Below are positions 32,270 to 44,030 of a stretch of 64,000 bases of DNA, in pieces. The notes under the pieces were generated by a model. The model was not told the origin of the DNA, did no database searches, and saw nothing but the letters and a program-made list of their open reading frames with translations. This DNA comes from Cryptomeria japonica. Lineage: Eukaryota > Streptophyta > Pinopsida > Cupressales > Cupressaceae. The position numbers were made by a program, and so were the translations under genes. Each line of letters starts with the position of its first letter. Within the stretch, counting starts at the first letter, position 1. The DNA is taken from assembly GCF_030272615.1 (NCBI RefSeq), contig NC_081414.1:909795009-909859008 (forward strand), given 5' to 3'.

Positions 32270-33315
32270 TGTTTGTATTTTGGTATGGTTTTGTCATTGA
32301 TGTCAACACCTACTAAAACACTAGTACTCTGGAGATCCAACAACATTCACCGGCAAGCAAGTAACTATTGCACAGTTACTGGTATATGGTTCACTGGCAG
32401 GATATAATGATCACTGACACTTGGAATGATATGGAAGACACTTGGTAATGTCGAAGACATCGTGTGGACACTTTGTTTTGAAGAATTAATCATTGGTATA
32501 TTCATACTTGCATATTTGCTTTTACCAGAAAATAGGTCCAAGGTTATCTAGGGTTTCACCGATAGGTTTATCTTTTCCAGATCAGCATGGCATGCTATGA
32601 AGATGATTTATTATTGTTGTAAATGCATTAAGCTGACATGCTTAATCGGTTATTGCATCGGATATTATATTGATTGTAAAATGTTTTTCTTGTAATATCT
32701 TGTAGAGCTGACCTACTAAAATTGGTCCTAGGTTATGGTATAAATGTAAGATCAAATGTGGGATGCGAAAAAGAATTATGTGAAGGTATATGCGAGATTA
32801 AGCAGAGGTATACACGAAGACATCATTTAAAGGTGAAGCTAGGTTTTTGTGAAAGCATATCAACATTACACCGGTACTGAATCCAACATATGAAGATGCT
32901 ATTTTGTGTTGTACATTCTTATTGGATTTAACCATCCAACTGTAGTCAGTGTGACTCCCATTTTGTGATTGAGCAATGAGCTCTAGACTATTGGCCTTTC
33001 TGCATGTGCAGACCCCATTTATGTACACTTATTATCTGCAGTAGTATCATCTGATTGTGGGTAAGGTTTCCCACTATGGTTTTTCCCCTTATAGGATTTC
33101 CACGTACAAATACTGGTGTTATGTGTTGTGGATGACTTTGTATTTATGTTTCATACATTAATCTTTACTGGTATAGCAATTTACTGTTAACACTGTCTAC
33201 TGGCATACTTAACTGGTTTACTGGTATTAAGCATTAAGTTGGTTAAGTGGTTTTTGGTTTGAATTTATTAGACAACTAATTCATCCCCCCTCTTAGTTGT
33301 CTCCAGGACCTAACA
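32270..33315 (+). repeat. E4 5' LTR
   Basis: 1046 bp from TGTTTGTATTTTGG to GGACCTAACA; probable TATA box TATAAAT at 32739-32745. Compared with the 3' LTR it lacks a 15-bp duplication around the TAAGATC repeat (38352-38375). Confidence 0.94.
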
Positions 33316-33317
33316 CT

Positions 33318-33329
33318 TGGTATCAGAGC
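33318..33329 (+). other. E4 primer-binding site (initiator Met-tRNA)
   Basis: TGGTATCAGAGC two bases after the LTR end, followed by TTAGTCCTC; the usual plant Copia PBS. Confidence 0.95.
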
Positions 33330-33372
33330 TTAGTCCTCTTTTTGCAAAAGTTTAACAACTTGAGGAGATCCA

Positions 33373-34596
33373 ATGTCTACTAATTATTTTAGGAAGGACA
33401 ATCCTAAACTTGATGGAACCAACTATGGAATATGGAAGATCAGAATGGAGACACATCCAAATTGCATTGGTAAAGACATCTGGGAAGTTACAAAGAATGG
33501 TTATACTGCTGTTGTAGCTGGTCAAACTGCTCCAACTACCTTAGCTAAAGATGAAGAGAATGATTGCAAAGCAAGAGAAGCACTTTTACGCGCATTATCA
33601 GATCAACAAATCATGGGATTATCATATAGGTCTACTGATAAAGCTATTTGGGATCATTTGGAAACACTGAATGAAGGACATTCTATAGTCAAGATTGAAA
33701 AACTTGAAAGCTTCCAAGTCAGGTATGAACATCTGAAAATGGAAGAAGATGAAAGGATTTCTGCCTTTATGGAAAGAGTAAATGAAATTGTTTTGGGTAT
33801 TAAATGTTGTGGAGCAACCTTGAGTGAGGATGAAATTATTTCAAAAATCTTAAGAGGATTGGCACCGGCATATAAAATGAAGGTTACTGCTATAAATGAG
33901 TTGAGAACAATGCCTAATACATCAGTAACTAGGGATACATTGATTGTAAAACTTTCAGCTTTTGAAATTGAGGAATTTGGCCCTGTTGCTACTATAAAGA
34001 TAGAATTGGCCTTCAAAGCATCAACATCATCTGCTCCATCACTTGAAAAATCAGATTGGAAAGCCTTTTATGCAAGAGAACTTGAAGAAACTAGGAAGGA
34101 GAATGAAGAGCTTGAAGAACTTGAAGCACTATTTGCAAGGAAAATGCCAAAAGGTCCAATTGGAAGTAAGTATGAAGGTAAAGCACCCTTTAAATGTTTT
34201 AACTACAATAAGATTGGTCATATGGCTTCAAGATGCCCTGATAGACATGCTAGACTAAGAGAAGAAGCTAGAAGAACATACAAACCTAATCCTGAATATC
34301 AGAGATACAGATTTAAGAAGAACAAATACAAATCTTGTTACATTGTTGATGAAGGTGTGACTAATGATTCTGATGAGGATCTAGCAGACAATGGATGGGT
34401 TGTTGTTTCTATAATAGAAGATCAACCGACACCTACTGCTCAACTGGTAGAACAAGAAGATAAAGTTGAAGTAAAGGATGAATGGATCATTGACTCAGGA
34501 TGCTCACATCATATGATAGGAGACAAAGGTAAATTCTTAAACTTTCAAGAATACAATGGAGGTTTAGTAAGATTTGGAGATGACAAAGCCTATTGA
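33373..34596 (+). pseudogene. E4 gag and protease
   Basis: ATG at 33373, 407 codons to a TGA at 34594-34596. Gag core: FRKDNPKLDGTNYGIWKIRM (residues 6-25), IWDHLETLNEG, then KMEEDERISAFMERVNEIV and a Glu-rich coiled stretch near 235-260. The zinc knuckle is CFNYNKIGHMASRC: the second Cys of the C-X2-C-X4-H-X4-C knuckle is Tyr, so zinc binding is probably lost. Copia protease active site is WIIDSGCSHHMIG near residue 375. The stop falls just after FGDDKAY in the protease. Closely related to the scrap at 11490-12090. Confidence 0.92.
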
Positions 34597-36564
34597 ATCA
34601 AAGGTAAGGGTACAATATCTCTTGATGGTAAGCATAACACTAACAATGTCTACTATGTTGAAGGATTAAAACATAATCTTTTAAGTGTTGGTCAATTGAT
34701 TGAGAAAGGATTTCAGTTACAATTTAAGAATGGAAAATGCAAAATCATGAATAGAACTAGTTTGGAAATTGCAACCAGTAATCAAACTAGAGGTAATATC
34801 TTTCATTTGAATAACAGTGAAAAGGTATGCTTGATTGCACATATAGATGAAAGTTGGTTATGGCATAAGAGACTCTGTCATGTAAAATTTGATTGCATTG
34901 TGAAGATTAGTACTTCTAAGGCAGTTAGAGATCTACCTAAAATTGTGAAACCTCAGAATACAATTTGCAAGGAATGTCAATTTGAAAAAGAAGTTATAGC
35001 TAGTTTCAAAAGTATTCCAGAAAAATCCAATAATGCTCTTGATTTGATTCACACTGATTTATGTGGTCCAACTAGAACTAAAAGCTTACAAGGTGATAGA
35101 TATTTCATGCTAATTATTGATGATTATTCTAGAATGTGTTGGGTTACTTTTCTTAGAGAAAAATCAGAATCACTTGGAAAGTTTGAACTGTTCAAAGCAA
35201 TGGTTGAAAATGAAACCAGTAAGAAAATCAAATGTTTAAGATCAGATCATGGAGGAGAATTCACATCGAAGGACTTTAATAGATTCTATGAAGTGAATGG
35301 AATCAGAAGACAATTATCAGCACCTAAGACACCACAGCAGAATGGAGTTGTTGAAAGGAAAAACATAACTATCTTGGATGCAGCAAGAAACATGTTATTA
35401 GAAGCAAATCTACCACATGTGTATTGGAGAGAAGTAGTCAGCACAACCATCTATACATTCAACAAAGTTCACATCAAAGGTGAAAGCGGTAAGACCCCTC
35501 ATGAACTATGGTTTGGTAATATTCCTACTCTTAAGTATTTCAGAATTTTTGAAAGTAAATGTTATATTAGAAGAGATGAGTATATTGGCAAATTTGATCC
35601 TAGAAGTGATGAAGGAATATTTATTGGTTATTCATCTAAGAGCAAGGCATATAGATTTTTTAACAAGAGATTGCAGAAAAATGTTGAGAGTACAAATGTA
35701 AAGATTGATGAACAGTTCAGAGGAACTTCAAGGTATATAGACTCTGAACCGGCAACAAAAATTGTGACAAATCAACCTACACTAAATCCACCAATACAGA
35801 ATGAAGATCCAGTTACCCCGGTACCATCAGAGGATTCCACAGTAATTGAAGAACAACAACAAACTAAGACACCCCGGTATGTAAGATTGAATCATTCTAA
35901 AGATCAGATAATTGGAAACAAATTTAAAGGAGTTATGACAAGAGGAAGATTGGCAAATGAAGAGGTATGTATTATTTCTCAAATTGAATCATCATTTGTT
36001 AATGAGGCCTGTGAAGATAAATCTTGGATTAAAGCTATGGAAGAAGAATTAGGACAAATTGAGAAAAATAATACTTGGACATTAGTTCCCCGACCTATAG
36101 ATAAAAATGTAATTAGAAATAAATTGGTATTTAGAAACAAACTTAATGAAGATGGTAAGGTTGTTAGAAATAAAGAAAGACTAGTTTGTAAGGGATATTC
36201 TCAGAAAGAAGGAGTTGATTACAATGAAACCTTTGCACCGGTAGCTAGAATTGAGGCAGTCAGATTATTCTTGGCTTTTGCAGCTCATAAGAACTACAAA
36301 GTTTATCAAATGGATATTAAATGTGCATTCTTGAATGGAGATCTTGAAGAGGAAGTCTATATTGAACAACCTAATGGATTTTCTTTGACAGATGACAATG
36401 ATATGGTTTGCAGGCTAAGAAAAGCTCTGTATGGATTGAAACAAGCCCTAAGAGCTTGGTATGCAAGGTTGGATAAGTATCTTTTAAAGATTGGTTTTAC
36501 TAAAGGAAATGCAAACATCAATTTATATTACAAGATAACTAATGATGACATCTTGATTATATAA
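34597..36564 (+). pseudogene. E4 protease end, integrase and first part of reverse transcriptase
   Basis: Same frame as the preceding segment. Protease end ([16 protein letters not shown] near 34650); integrase zinc finger with His residues in [11 protein letters not shown] and Cys pair in CKECQ; integrase core with [19 protein letters not shown] and NGVVERKN carrying D, D and E. RT begins near 36040 ([18 protein letters not shown]), with [37 protein letters not shown] and [12 protein letters not shown] (the usual Pro before RAWY is Leu). It stops at TAA 36562-36564, three codons before the catalytic Asp pair. Confidence 0.93.
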
Positions 36565-37490
36565 GTATTTATTGATGATATAATTTTTGGAGGAGAAGAT
36601 GGATTATGTAAGGAATTTTCTATTAAAATGCAGCAAGAATTTGAAATGTCTATGATTGGAGAAATAAAATTCTTTTTAGGATTGCAGATTTCACAAACTG
36701 ATAAAGGTATATTTTTGAGTCAATCCAAGTACCTAAAAGAGTTACTAAAGAAATTTGGAATGGAGAACTCTAAATCAGTAAGCACACCTATGACTACAAA
36801 TGACAAATTATCTCAAAGGGATGAATCTACACCTATTAATCCAACTAGATACAAACCTATGATAGGAGGTTTACTGTATTTGACACAAACCAGACCTGAT
36901 ATTATGAATGCAGTATGTATTATTTCTAGATTTCAAAGTAATCCTAGGGAAAATCATGAATCAGCAATTAAAAGGATTTTTCGGTACTTACAAGGCACTG
37001 CAAATCTTGGATTATGGTATCCTAGAGATGAAAATTTTGATCTATATGCATACACAGATGCAAATTGGGCAGGAGATGTGGATGATAGAAAAAGAACCAC
37101 CGACGGAGCATTCTTTCTTGGAAAGAGATTAGTTTCTTGGTTGAGTAAGAAATAAAGTTGTACATCTTTATCAACAACAGAATCAAAATATGTTGTAGCA
37201 GCAACTAACTGTACACAGGTGTTATGGCTTAAACAAATATTGAAAGACATAAAGGTAAAATGCAAGGAACATATCACTATACATTGTGATAACATTGCAG
37301 CAATTGATATATCTAAGAATCCGGTATTACATTCTAAAACAAAACATGTTTCTATCAAACTGAAATTTCTAAGGGAAAAAGTTGAAGAAAAGGAGATAAA
37401 ACTGGTTTATGTGAATACTAAAGAATAGCTTGCAGATATTTTCACAAAACCTTTGCCTAAGGAGACTTTTGAATATCTCAGAGATTAGCT
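36565..37490 (+). pseudogene. E4 reverse transcriptase catalytic end and RNase H
   Basis: Continuation in phase: FIDD (the family's YVDD) at about 36568-36580, FFLGLQISQTDKGIFLSQSKYLKELLKKF, GGLLYLTQTRPDI, then RNase H with YTDANWAGDVDDRKRTTDGAFFLG, STTESKYVVAATN and HCDNIAAIDISKNPVLHSKTKH, ending ADIFTKPL. In-frame stops at 37153-37155 (TAA), 37426-37428 (TAG) and about 37486-37488 (TAG) fall where the family normally has Gln, consistent with C-to-T changes. No envelope-like ORF follows. Confidence 0.92.
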
Positions 37491-37880
37491 TGGAGTAATA
37501 CCACCACCGGTAGAAACTTAGATAGTTGATGATTGTCATCAACTGGCAGAATTGAAAGACAAATCTTTTACTCCAGTCTTTGATGAGGAAGCTACTTCTC
37601 AGGGGGAGTAGTTGGTATATTGAATTGATTGGTATTTTGTATATGAACTTGGTCCTATTATAACTCTGGCATTTGATGTCAAAGGGGGAGAGATATCTAT
37701 GGAAAAACACATTATCTTTTGGAGAAATTGGTATGAAAATCTTTAGATAAATACATGTTGTTCCCAGGGGGAGAGATTGTTGTTTAAAGGAGGTTGTTGG
37801 TTTTTGGTTTTTGGCATTTCTGTTTTGGCACTTTGATGGTTTTTCCGTCTTGTGTTGCCATCAATGCCAAAGGGGGAGAT
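37491..37880 (+). other. E4 3' UTR with polypurine tract
   Basis: Contains several G-rich runs (near 37599, 37685, 37768) and the PPT AAAGGGGGAGAT (37869-37880) directly before the 3' LTR. Confidence 0.85.
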
Positions 37881-38937
37881 TGTTGGTATTTTGGTATGGT
37901 TTTGTCATTGATGTCAACACCTACTAAAACATTAGTACTCTGGAGATCTAGCAACATTCACCGGCAAGCAACTATTGCACAGTTACTGGTATATGGTTCA
38001 CCGGTAGGATATAATGATCACCGACACTTGAAATGATATGGAAGACACCTAGTAATGTGGAAGAAATCATGTGGACACTTTGTTTTGTAGAATTAATCAT
38101 TGGTATATTCATACTTGCATATTTGCTTTTACCGGCAAATAGGTCCAGGGTTATCTAGGGTTTCACCGACAGGTTTATCTTTTCTAGATCAGCATGGCAT
38201 GCTATGAAGATGATTTATTATTGTTGTAAATGCATTAAGCCGACATGTTTAATCAGTTATTGCATCAGATATTATATTGATTGTAAAATTTTCTTATTGT
38301 AATATCTTGTAGAGCCGACCTACTAAAATTGGTCCTAGGTTATGGTATAAATGTAAGATCTTATTTGTAAGATCAAATGTGGAATGTGAAAAAGAATTGT
38401 GTGAAGGTATATGCGAGATTAAGCACAGGTATACACGAAGACATCATTTGAAGGTGAAGCTAGGTTTTTGTGAAAGCATATCAGCATTACACCGGTACTG
38501 AATCCATCATATGAAGATGTTATTTTGTGCAGTACATTCTTATTGGATTTAACCATCAAACTATAGTCAGTGTGACTCCCATTTTGTGATTAAGTAGTGA
38601 GCTCTAGGCTGTTGGCCTTTCTGCATATGCAGACCCCATTTATATACATTTACTATCTGCAGTAGTATCATCTGGTTGTGGATAAGGTTTCCCACCGTGG
38701 TTTTTCCCCTTATAGGGTTTCCACGTACAAATACTATTGTTATGTGTTGTGGATGACTTTGTATTTATGTTTCATGCATTAATCTTTACCGGTATAGCAA
38801 TTTACTGTTAACACTGTCTACCGACATACTTAATTGGTTTACTGATATTAAGTATTTAGTTGGTTAAGTGGTTTTTGGTTTGAATTTATTAGACAACTGA
38901 TTCACCCCCCCCTCTCAGTTGTCTCCGGGACCTAACA
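37881..38937 (+). repeat. E4 3' LTR
   Basis: 1057 bp, TGTTGGTATTTTGG to CCTAACA, followed at once by the TSD CATAC. Confidence 0.94.
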
Positions 38938-39204
38938 CATACATACACGTATATGTATATGTATATGTATGTATGTATGTATGTATGTATGCATTTTTAT
39001 ACATATATATATACACATACACATATATACATATATACATACATACATACATACACACACACATATGTAGATACATATATATACATATATATACATACAT
39101 ACATACACACACATATATAAATACATACATGTATGTATGTATGTATGTATATATATGTATATGTATGTATACATACATACATACATATATGTATATATAC
39201 ATAT
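38938..39204. repeat. Composite microsatellite, middle piece
   Basis: (CATA)n, (GTAT)n and (TA)n with several inverted blocks. It lies between the end of E4 and the start of E5. All open frames here are repeat artefacts. Confidence 0.95.
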
Positions 39205-40979
39205 TGTAGTCACATAAATCTGTCCACTTAATTAAATGAATACTTAGTATTTATTTGATTATTTAACCATCAATTAATAATTAATTAAATTAATATTTAA
39301 TTAATTCATCTTAACCCTCTTCTCCTATTAATTAAATAAATTATTCAATTTATTTGATTTAATTCACTTAACCAAATTCAGACCATTAATTAAATAAATA
39401 AATCATATTTATTTAATTAAATATTCTCTCACATTTAAATAAATTAATATTTATTTAAATCCCCCAAAATCCCACCTCTCACATTTAAATAAATTAACAT
39501 TTATTTAAATCACCTTTATCCTCCACCCACTTGCATTTTCCTACAAATGCAAGTTGCACAATTATTTTAAATAAATAATTTATTTAAATCATCTTTATCC
39601 TCACCCACTTGAAACCTTTAATGGTTTCCCTTAAAGTAGTCAAACTTGATGGCTTTAAAGTCTTCAAACTTGATGGCTTCCTTCTATAGTCTTCTTAAGA
39701 CTTTAATGGTTTTCCTTAAAGTCTTCAAGCCTTTAATGGTTTCCCTCAAAGTCTTCAAGCATTTTAATGCTTTATCTTCATTTTTCTCATTTAAATAAAT
39801 TAATATTTATTTGAATATTTTTCCAAATGCAAATTACACCATTTAATTGAAATAAATGATTTTATTTTAATTGAAAATACCAAAATTTCTCCCACTTGCA
39901 TTTTCCTACAAAATCCACTTGCATGCCTAAACCCCTTCTAAATTCTTCTAAACCCTTCCTAATTAGCCTAATCCATCCCCTAAATATTGTCACATTCCTA
40001 AGCAAATTGGAGTCACTTCTCAAAGACTCCAAAGTCTTTGAAAAGCAATTAATGCTTTGTGTGTTCAACAAATTAACCCTCAAAGTCTTGGATAACCTTT
40101 GAAAGCTTCCAACCTTCAACCACTAAATGGCTCAAAGTCTTGGATAACCTTTGAAAGCTTTCAATCTTCAACCACTTAATCCCCAAAGTCTCCAATAACC
40201 ATTAATGGTTACCTCAAACCCTCCCACATGGTTAAAACATTTGTTTTGACTCAACCTCTACCCAACCCAAAGGTCTCATCAGGCCATTAATGCTTTGACC
40301 ATGATTATCTCTTAATCATTTGCACAAAGGTTTATCCTTGGATTAACTATTAATCCAGTGGGTAATCTTAATTTAGACTTGACCCTTACCTTCTAGATAA
40401 CCATGAGGTCTTCTTAGGCCTTTAATGCCTCCAACCTCTTCTCTCAACCCAATCCTATGTTGACACTTGTCACCATTTTATTGGTGCCAATTGTGCACAT
40501 GGATCCCCAACTTTCAAACTTGGCCCTTGATTAAACCATTCAATCTTAACCCTTCATTTCCCCATTTCTTCTATAAATAGAACCCTTCTCCTCAAGCAAA
40601 AGGAGAAGCATTTTAGAGTATTGTTGTTATACTGGCATTAGCATAGAGCTTTTTCATAGCATCACTATCTACTCTTGCATAGTATTTGCTTATCATATTC
40701 AACCATCTTGAATCTCCATATGGCATCCATGGCTAGTGCTAAAAGCTGAGAGCTACACTCATTTGGGACTTGGAGAGGAGAGAAACAAGGGAGGAGCAAC
40801 TATGAGCATCTTGATTAGCTATTTCATTCTATGTTTATATGCTTTCTATTTCATGCTTAATATCTCTCTTGATATGCCTGTTTAGGATAATCTTTTGTTG
40901 CTAACACTAACGTTTGTTTCTTGTGCTCTTGTGTGTGTTTCCATCAAACAGGTTTTCTAATCCTTTTTGCAGAGCATCA
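39205..40979 (+). repeat. E5 5' LTR with promoter
   Basis: TGTAGTCACA to AGAGCATCA, 1775 bp; TATA box TATAAATA at 40572-40579. It carries one copy of the 79-bp unit that is duplicated in E2 LTRs, which accounts for most of the length difference. Confidence 0.94.
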
Positions 40980-41932
40980 TTTGGTGAACCCGACGTGAAT
41001 CGAACACGCAATAACCCCCCCCCACCCTCCCCATCTCAATAATCAGCATCACATACCCTACATCGTGTCCCAATCAGCCTAATCAAGCCACGTTCATCAC
41101 CATCCATCTCTAACTAGGAGGGATTGTGTTTCCTATCCTAAGTCATCCAATAAGTCAAGAAAGTTACTCTATCTGCATAGGTACATCAACTCACGCAAAC
41201 CTAGACTATCAACAGATACTCTGATCAAGTATCTTCGGGTCTCAACAGGTAATCGATTATGGTAATCCTAGACTACATCAGGCATTTATCACAATGACCT
41301 AGTCTCAACGGGGTTGCCATGATTCCCCACAACCATCCATCACACGCACATACTATCAATTGATCAACCAATCAACCACAATCCAACGGACAATTACATC
41401 AATTGTCTACGTCTCAACGAGTATTTTTCTTCATATACCTTGACTTCATCGGGCAATTACATCAATTGTCTAAGTCACCATCAGGTCACTTTGATTCACT
41501 TACTCAGACTTTATCATGTTCAAGCGACCAACTGACATCAACTGTCACACTTTGACTTGACCGGGGCAATTCAACCGATTGCACCAGATTGTCCAACCAA
41601 TTTTGATCAATTGTATAGCATCAATCAAAACCCCACACTACATCTGCTATGTATCTCTTGCATGACCTCAGGGTACTCGCTGGCTTGTTGTTTCTTCATA
41701 TTCACTCCATTTTCTCCCATTCTTTCATCATTAGTTCTAATTTCTTCTATTCTACCTCCCCTCCACTTTTCATTTTTTTTCGAGAGATCGCCCAATTTTT
41801 CAAAAAAATTTGGCCCATCTCTCGAGGGGGCATACCACCCATTAAATTTACATTTTATGGGGCATTTCTTCACACCTATTTTTCTTTCTTTGAAACGATG
41901 CGATAAACTGCACCGTCTCAAAGAGGGGCAAA
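40980..41932 (+). other. E5 internal region: PBS, 3' UTR remnant, PPT
   Basis: PBS TGGTGAACCCGACGTGAATC at 40982-41001 after a TT spacer, a C-rich run near 41013-41036, then sequence homologous to the E2 3' UTR (reverse of about 21683-22500), including the ACAATTGATGTAATTG-type repeats. The hairpin lies at 41780-41825 and the PPT TCAAAGAGGGGCAAA at 41918-41932. No coding sequence. Confidence 0.9.
41780..41825. repeat. 3' UTR hairpin of E5
   Basis: TCGAGAGATCGCCCAATTTT (41780-41799) pairs, with few mismatches, with the arm ending GGCCCATCTCTCGA (41812-41825). The outer nine pairs are perfect. Equivalent to the X and E2 stems. Confidence 0.8.
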
Positions 41933-43707
41933 TGTAGTCACATAAATCTGTCCACTTAATTAAATGAATACTTAGTATTTATTTGATTATTTAACCATCA
42001 ATTAATAATTAATTAAATTAATATTTAATTAATTCATCTTAACCCTCTTCTCCTATTAATTAAATAAATTATTCAATTTATTTGATTTAATTCACTTAAC
42101 CAAATTCAGACCATTAATTAAATAAATAAATCATATTTATTTAATTAAATATTCTCTCACATTTAAATAAATTAATATTTATTTAAATCCCCCAAAATCC
42201 CACCTCTCACATTTAAATAAATTAACATTTATTTAAATCACCTTTATCCTCCACCCACTTGCATTTTCCTACAAATGCAAGTTGCACAATTATTTTAAAT
42301 AAATAATTTATTTAAATCATCTTTATCCTCACCCACTTGAAACCTTTAATGGTTTCCCTTAAAGTAGTCAAACTTGATGGCTTTAAAGTCTTCAAACTTG
42401 ATGGCTTCCTTCTATAGTCTTCTTAAGACTTTAATGGTTTTCCTTAAAGTCTTCAAGCCTTTAATAGTTTCCCTCAAAGTCTTCAAGCATTTTAATGCTT
42501 TATCTTCATTTTTCTCATTTAAATAAATTAATATTTATTTGAATATTTTTCCAAATGCAAATTACACCATTTAATTGAAATAAATGATTTTATTTTAATT
42601 GAAAATACCAAAATTTCTCCCACTTGCATTTTCCTACAAAATCCACTTGCATGCCTAAACCCCTTCTAAATTCTTCTAAACCCTTCCTAATTAGCCTAAT
42701 CCATCCCCTAAATATTGTCACATTCCTAAGCAAATTGGAGTCACTTCTCAAAGACTCCAAAGTCTTTGAAAAGCAATTAATGCTTTGTGTGTTCAACAAA
42801 TTAACCCTCAAAGTCTTGGATAACCTTTGAAAGCTTCCAACCTTCAACCACTAAATGGCTCAAAGTCTTGGATAACCTTTGAAAGCTTTCAATCTTCAAC
42901 CACTTAATCCCCAAAGTCTCCAATAACCATTAATGGTTACCTCAAACCCTCCCACATGGTTAAAACATTTGTTTTGACTCAACCTCTACCCAACCCAAAG
43001 GTCTCATCAGGCCATTAATGCTTTGACCATGATTATCTCTTAATCATTTGCACAAAGGTTTATCCTTGGATTAACTATTAATCCAGTGGGTAATCTTAAT
43101 TTAGACTTGACCCTTACCTTCTAGATAACCATGAGGTCTTCTTAGGCCTTTAATGCCTCCAACCTCTTCTCTCAACCCAATCCTATGTTGACACTTGTCA
43201 CCATTTTATTGGTGCCAATTGTGCACATGGATCCCCAACTTTCAAACTTGGCCCTTGATTAAACCATTCAATCTTAACCCTTCATTTCCCCATTTCTTCT
43301 ATAAATAGAACCCTTCTCCTCAAGCAAAAGGAGAAGCATTTTAGAGTATTGTTGTTATACTGGCATTAGCATAGAGCTTTTTCATAGCATCACTATCTAC
43401 TCTTGCATAGTATTTGCTTATCATATTCAACCATCTTGAATCTCCATATGGCATCCATGGCTAGTGCTAAAAGCTGAGAGCTACACTCATTTGGGACTTG
43501 GAGAGGAGAGAAACAAGGGAGAAGCAACTATGAGCATCTTGATTAGCTATTTCATTCTATGTTTATATGCTTTCTATTTCATGCTTAATATCTCTCTTGA
43601 TATGCCTGTTTAGGATAATCTTTTGTTGCTAACACTAACGTTTGTTTCTTGTGCTCTTGTGTGTGTTTCCATCAAACAGGTTTTCTAATCCTTTTTGCAG
43701 AGCATCA
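41933..43707 (+). repeat. E5 3' LTR
   Basis: 1775 bp, same length as the 5' copy; TATA box near 43300-43307. It ends AGAGCATCA and is followed by CATAT. Confidence 0.94.
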
Positions 43708-44030
43708 CATATATATGTATACACATACATATGTGTATACATATATACGTATGTATACACATATGTATGTATGTATACACATATACATATGTGTATACAT
43801 ATATACATACATATATATATATTTATGTATATATATATATATACGTATACATATGTATTTATATACATATACATATACATACATATGCATATACATATAT
43901 ATATATATACACATATACATATATATACATATGTGTATATCATATATGTATATATACATATATATATACGTATGTATATATATGCATATGTATATATACA
44001 TACGTATACATATACATATGTATATATATC
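43708..44030. repeat. Composite microsatellite, right piece
   Basis: Interleaved (TATA)n, (CATA)n and (GTATAC)n blocks, many self-complementary. Continues the pieces at 32084-32269 and 38938-39204. Confidence 0.95.

Larger units (their letters stand above)
32270..38937 (+). mobile_element. E4: Ty1/Copia element, 6.67 kb, TSD CATAC
   Basis: LTRs at 32270-33315 and 37881-38937, PBS TGGTATCAGAGC at 33318, PPT before the 3' LTR, and perfect TSD CATAC (32265-32269, 38938-38942) inside a CATA microsatellite. The gag-protease-integrase-RT-RNase H order is that of Copia. All coding is in one phase with five in-frame stops and no frameshift seen. The LTRs differ by several percent by eye, so it is older than E2 and E5. 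Confidence 0.95.
39205..43707 (+). mobile_element. E5: gene-less relative of E2, 4.5 kb, TSD CATAT
   Basis: Two 1775-bp LTRs (39205-40979, 41933-43707) with only a couple of visible differences (42469 and about 43523 against the 5' copy), PBS at 40982, a 953-bp internal region and PPT at 41918. TSD CATAT at 39200-39204 and 43708-43712. LTRs and the internal sequence match E2 in reverse orientation, but gag and pol are absent. It keeps all cis signals, so it could have moved with proteins supplied by an intact family member. Confidence 0.94.

Noticed and set aside
33318-33329. tRNA gene suggested by TGGTATCAGAGC (also at 18528-18539)
   Set aside because: These are primer-binding sites at LTR ends; no cloverleaf or A/B box is present.
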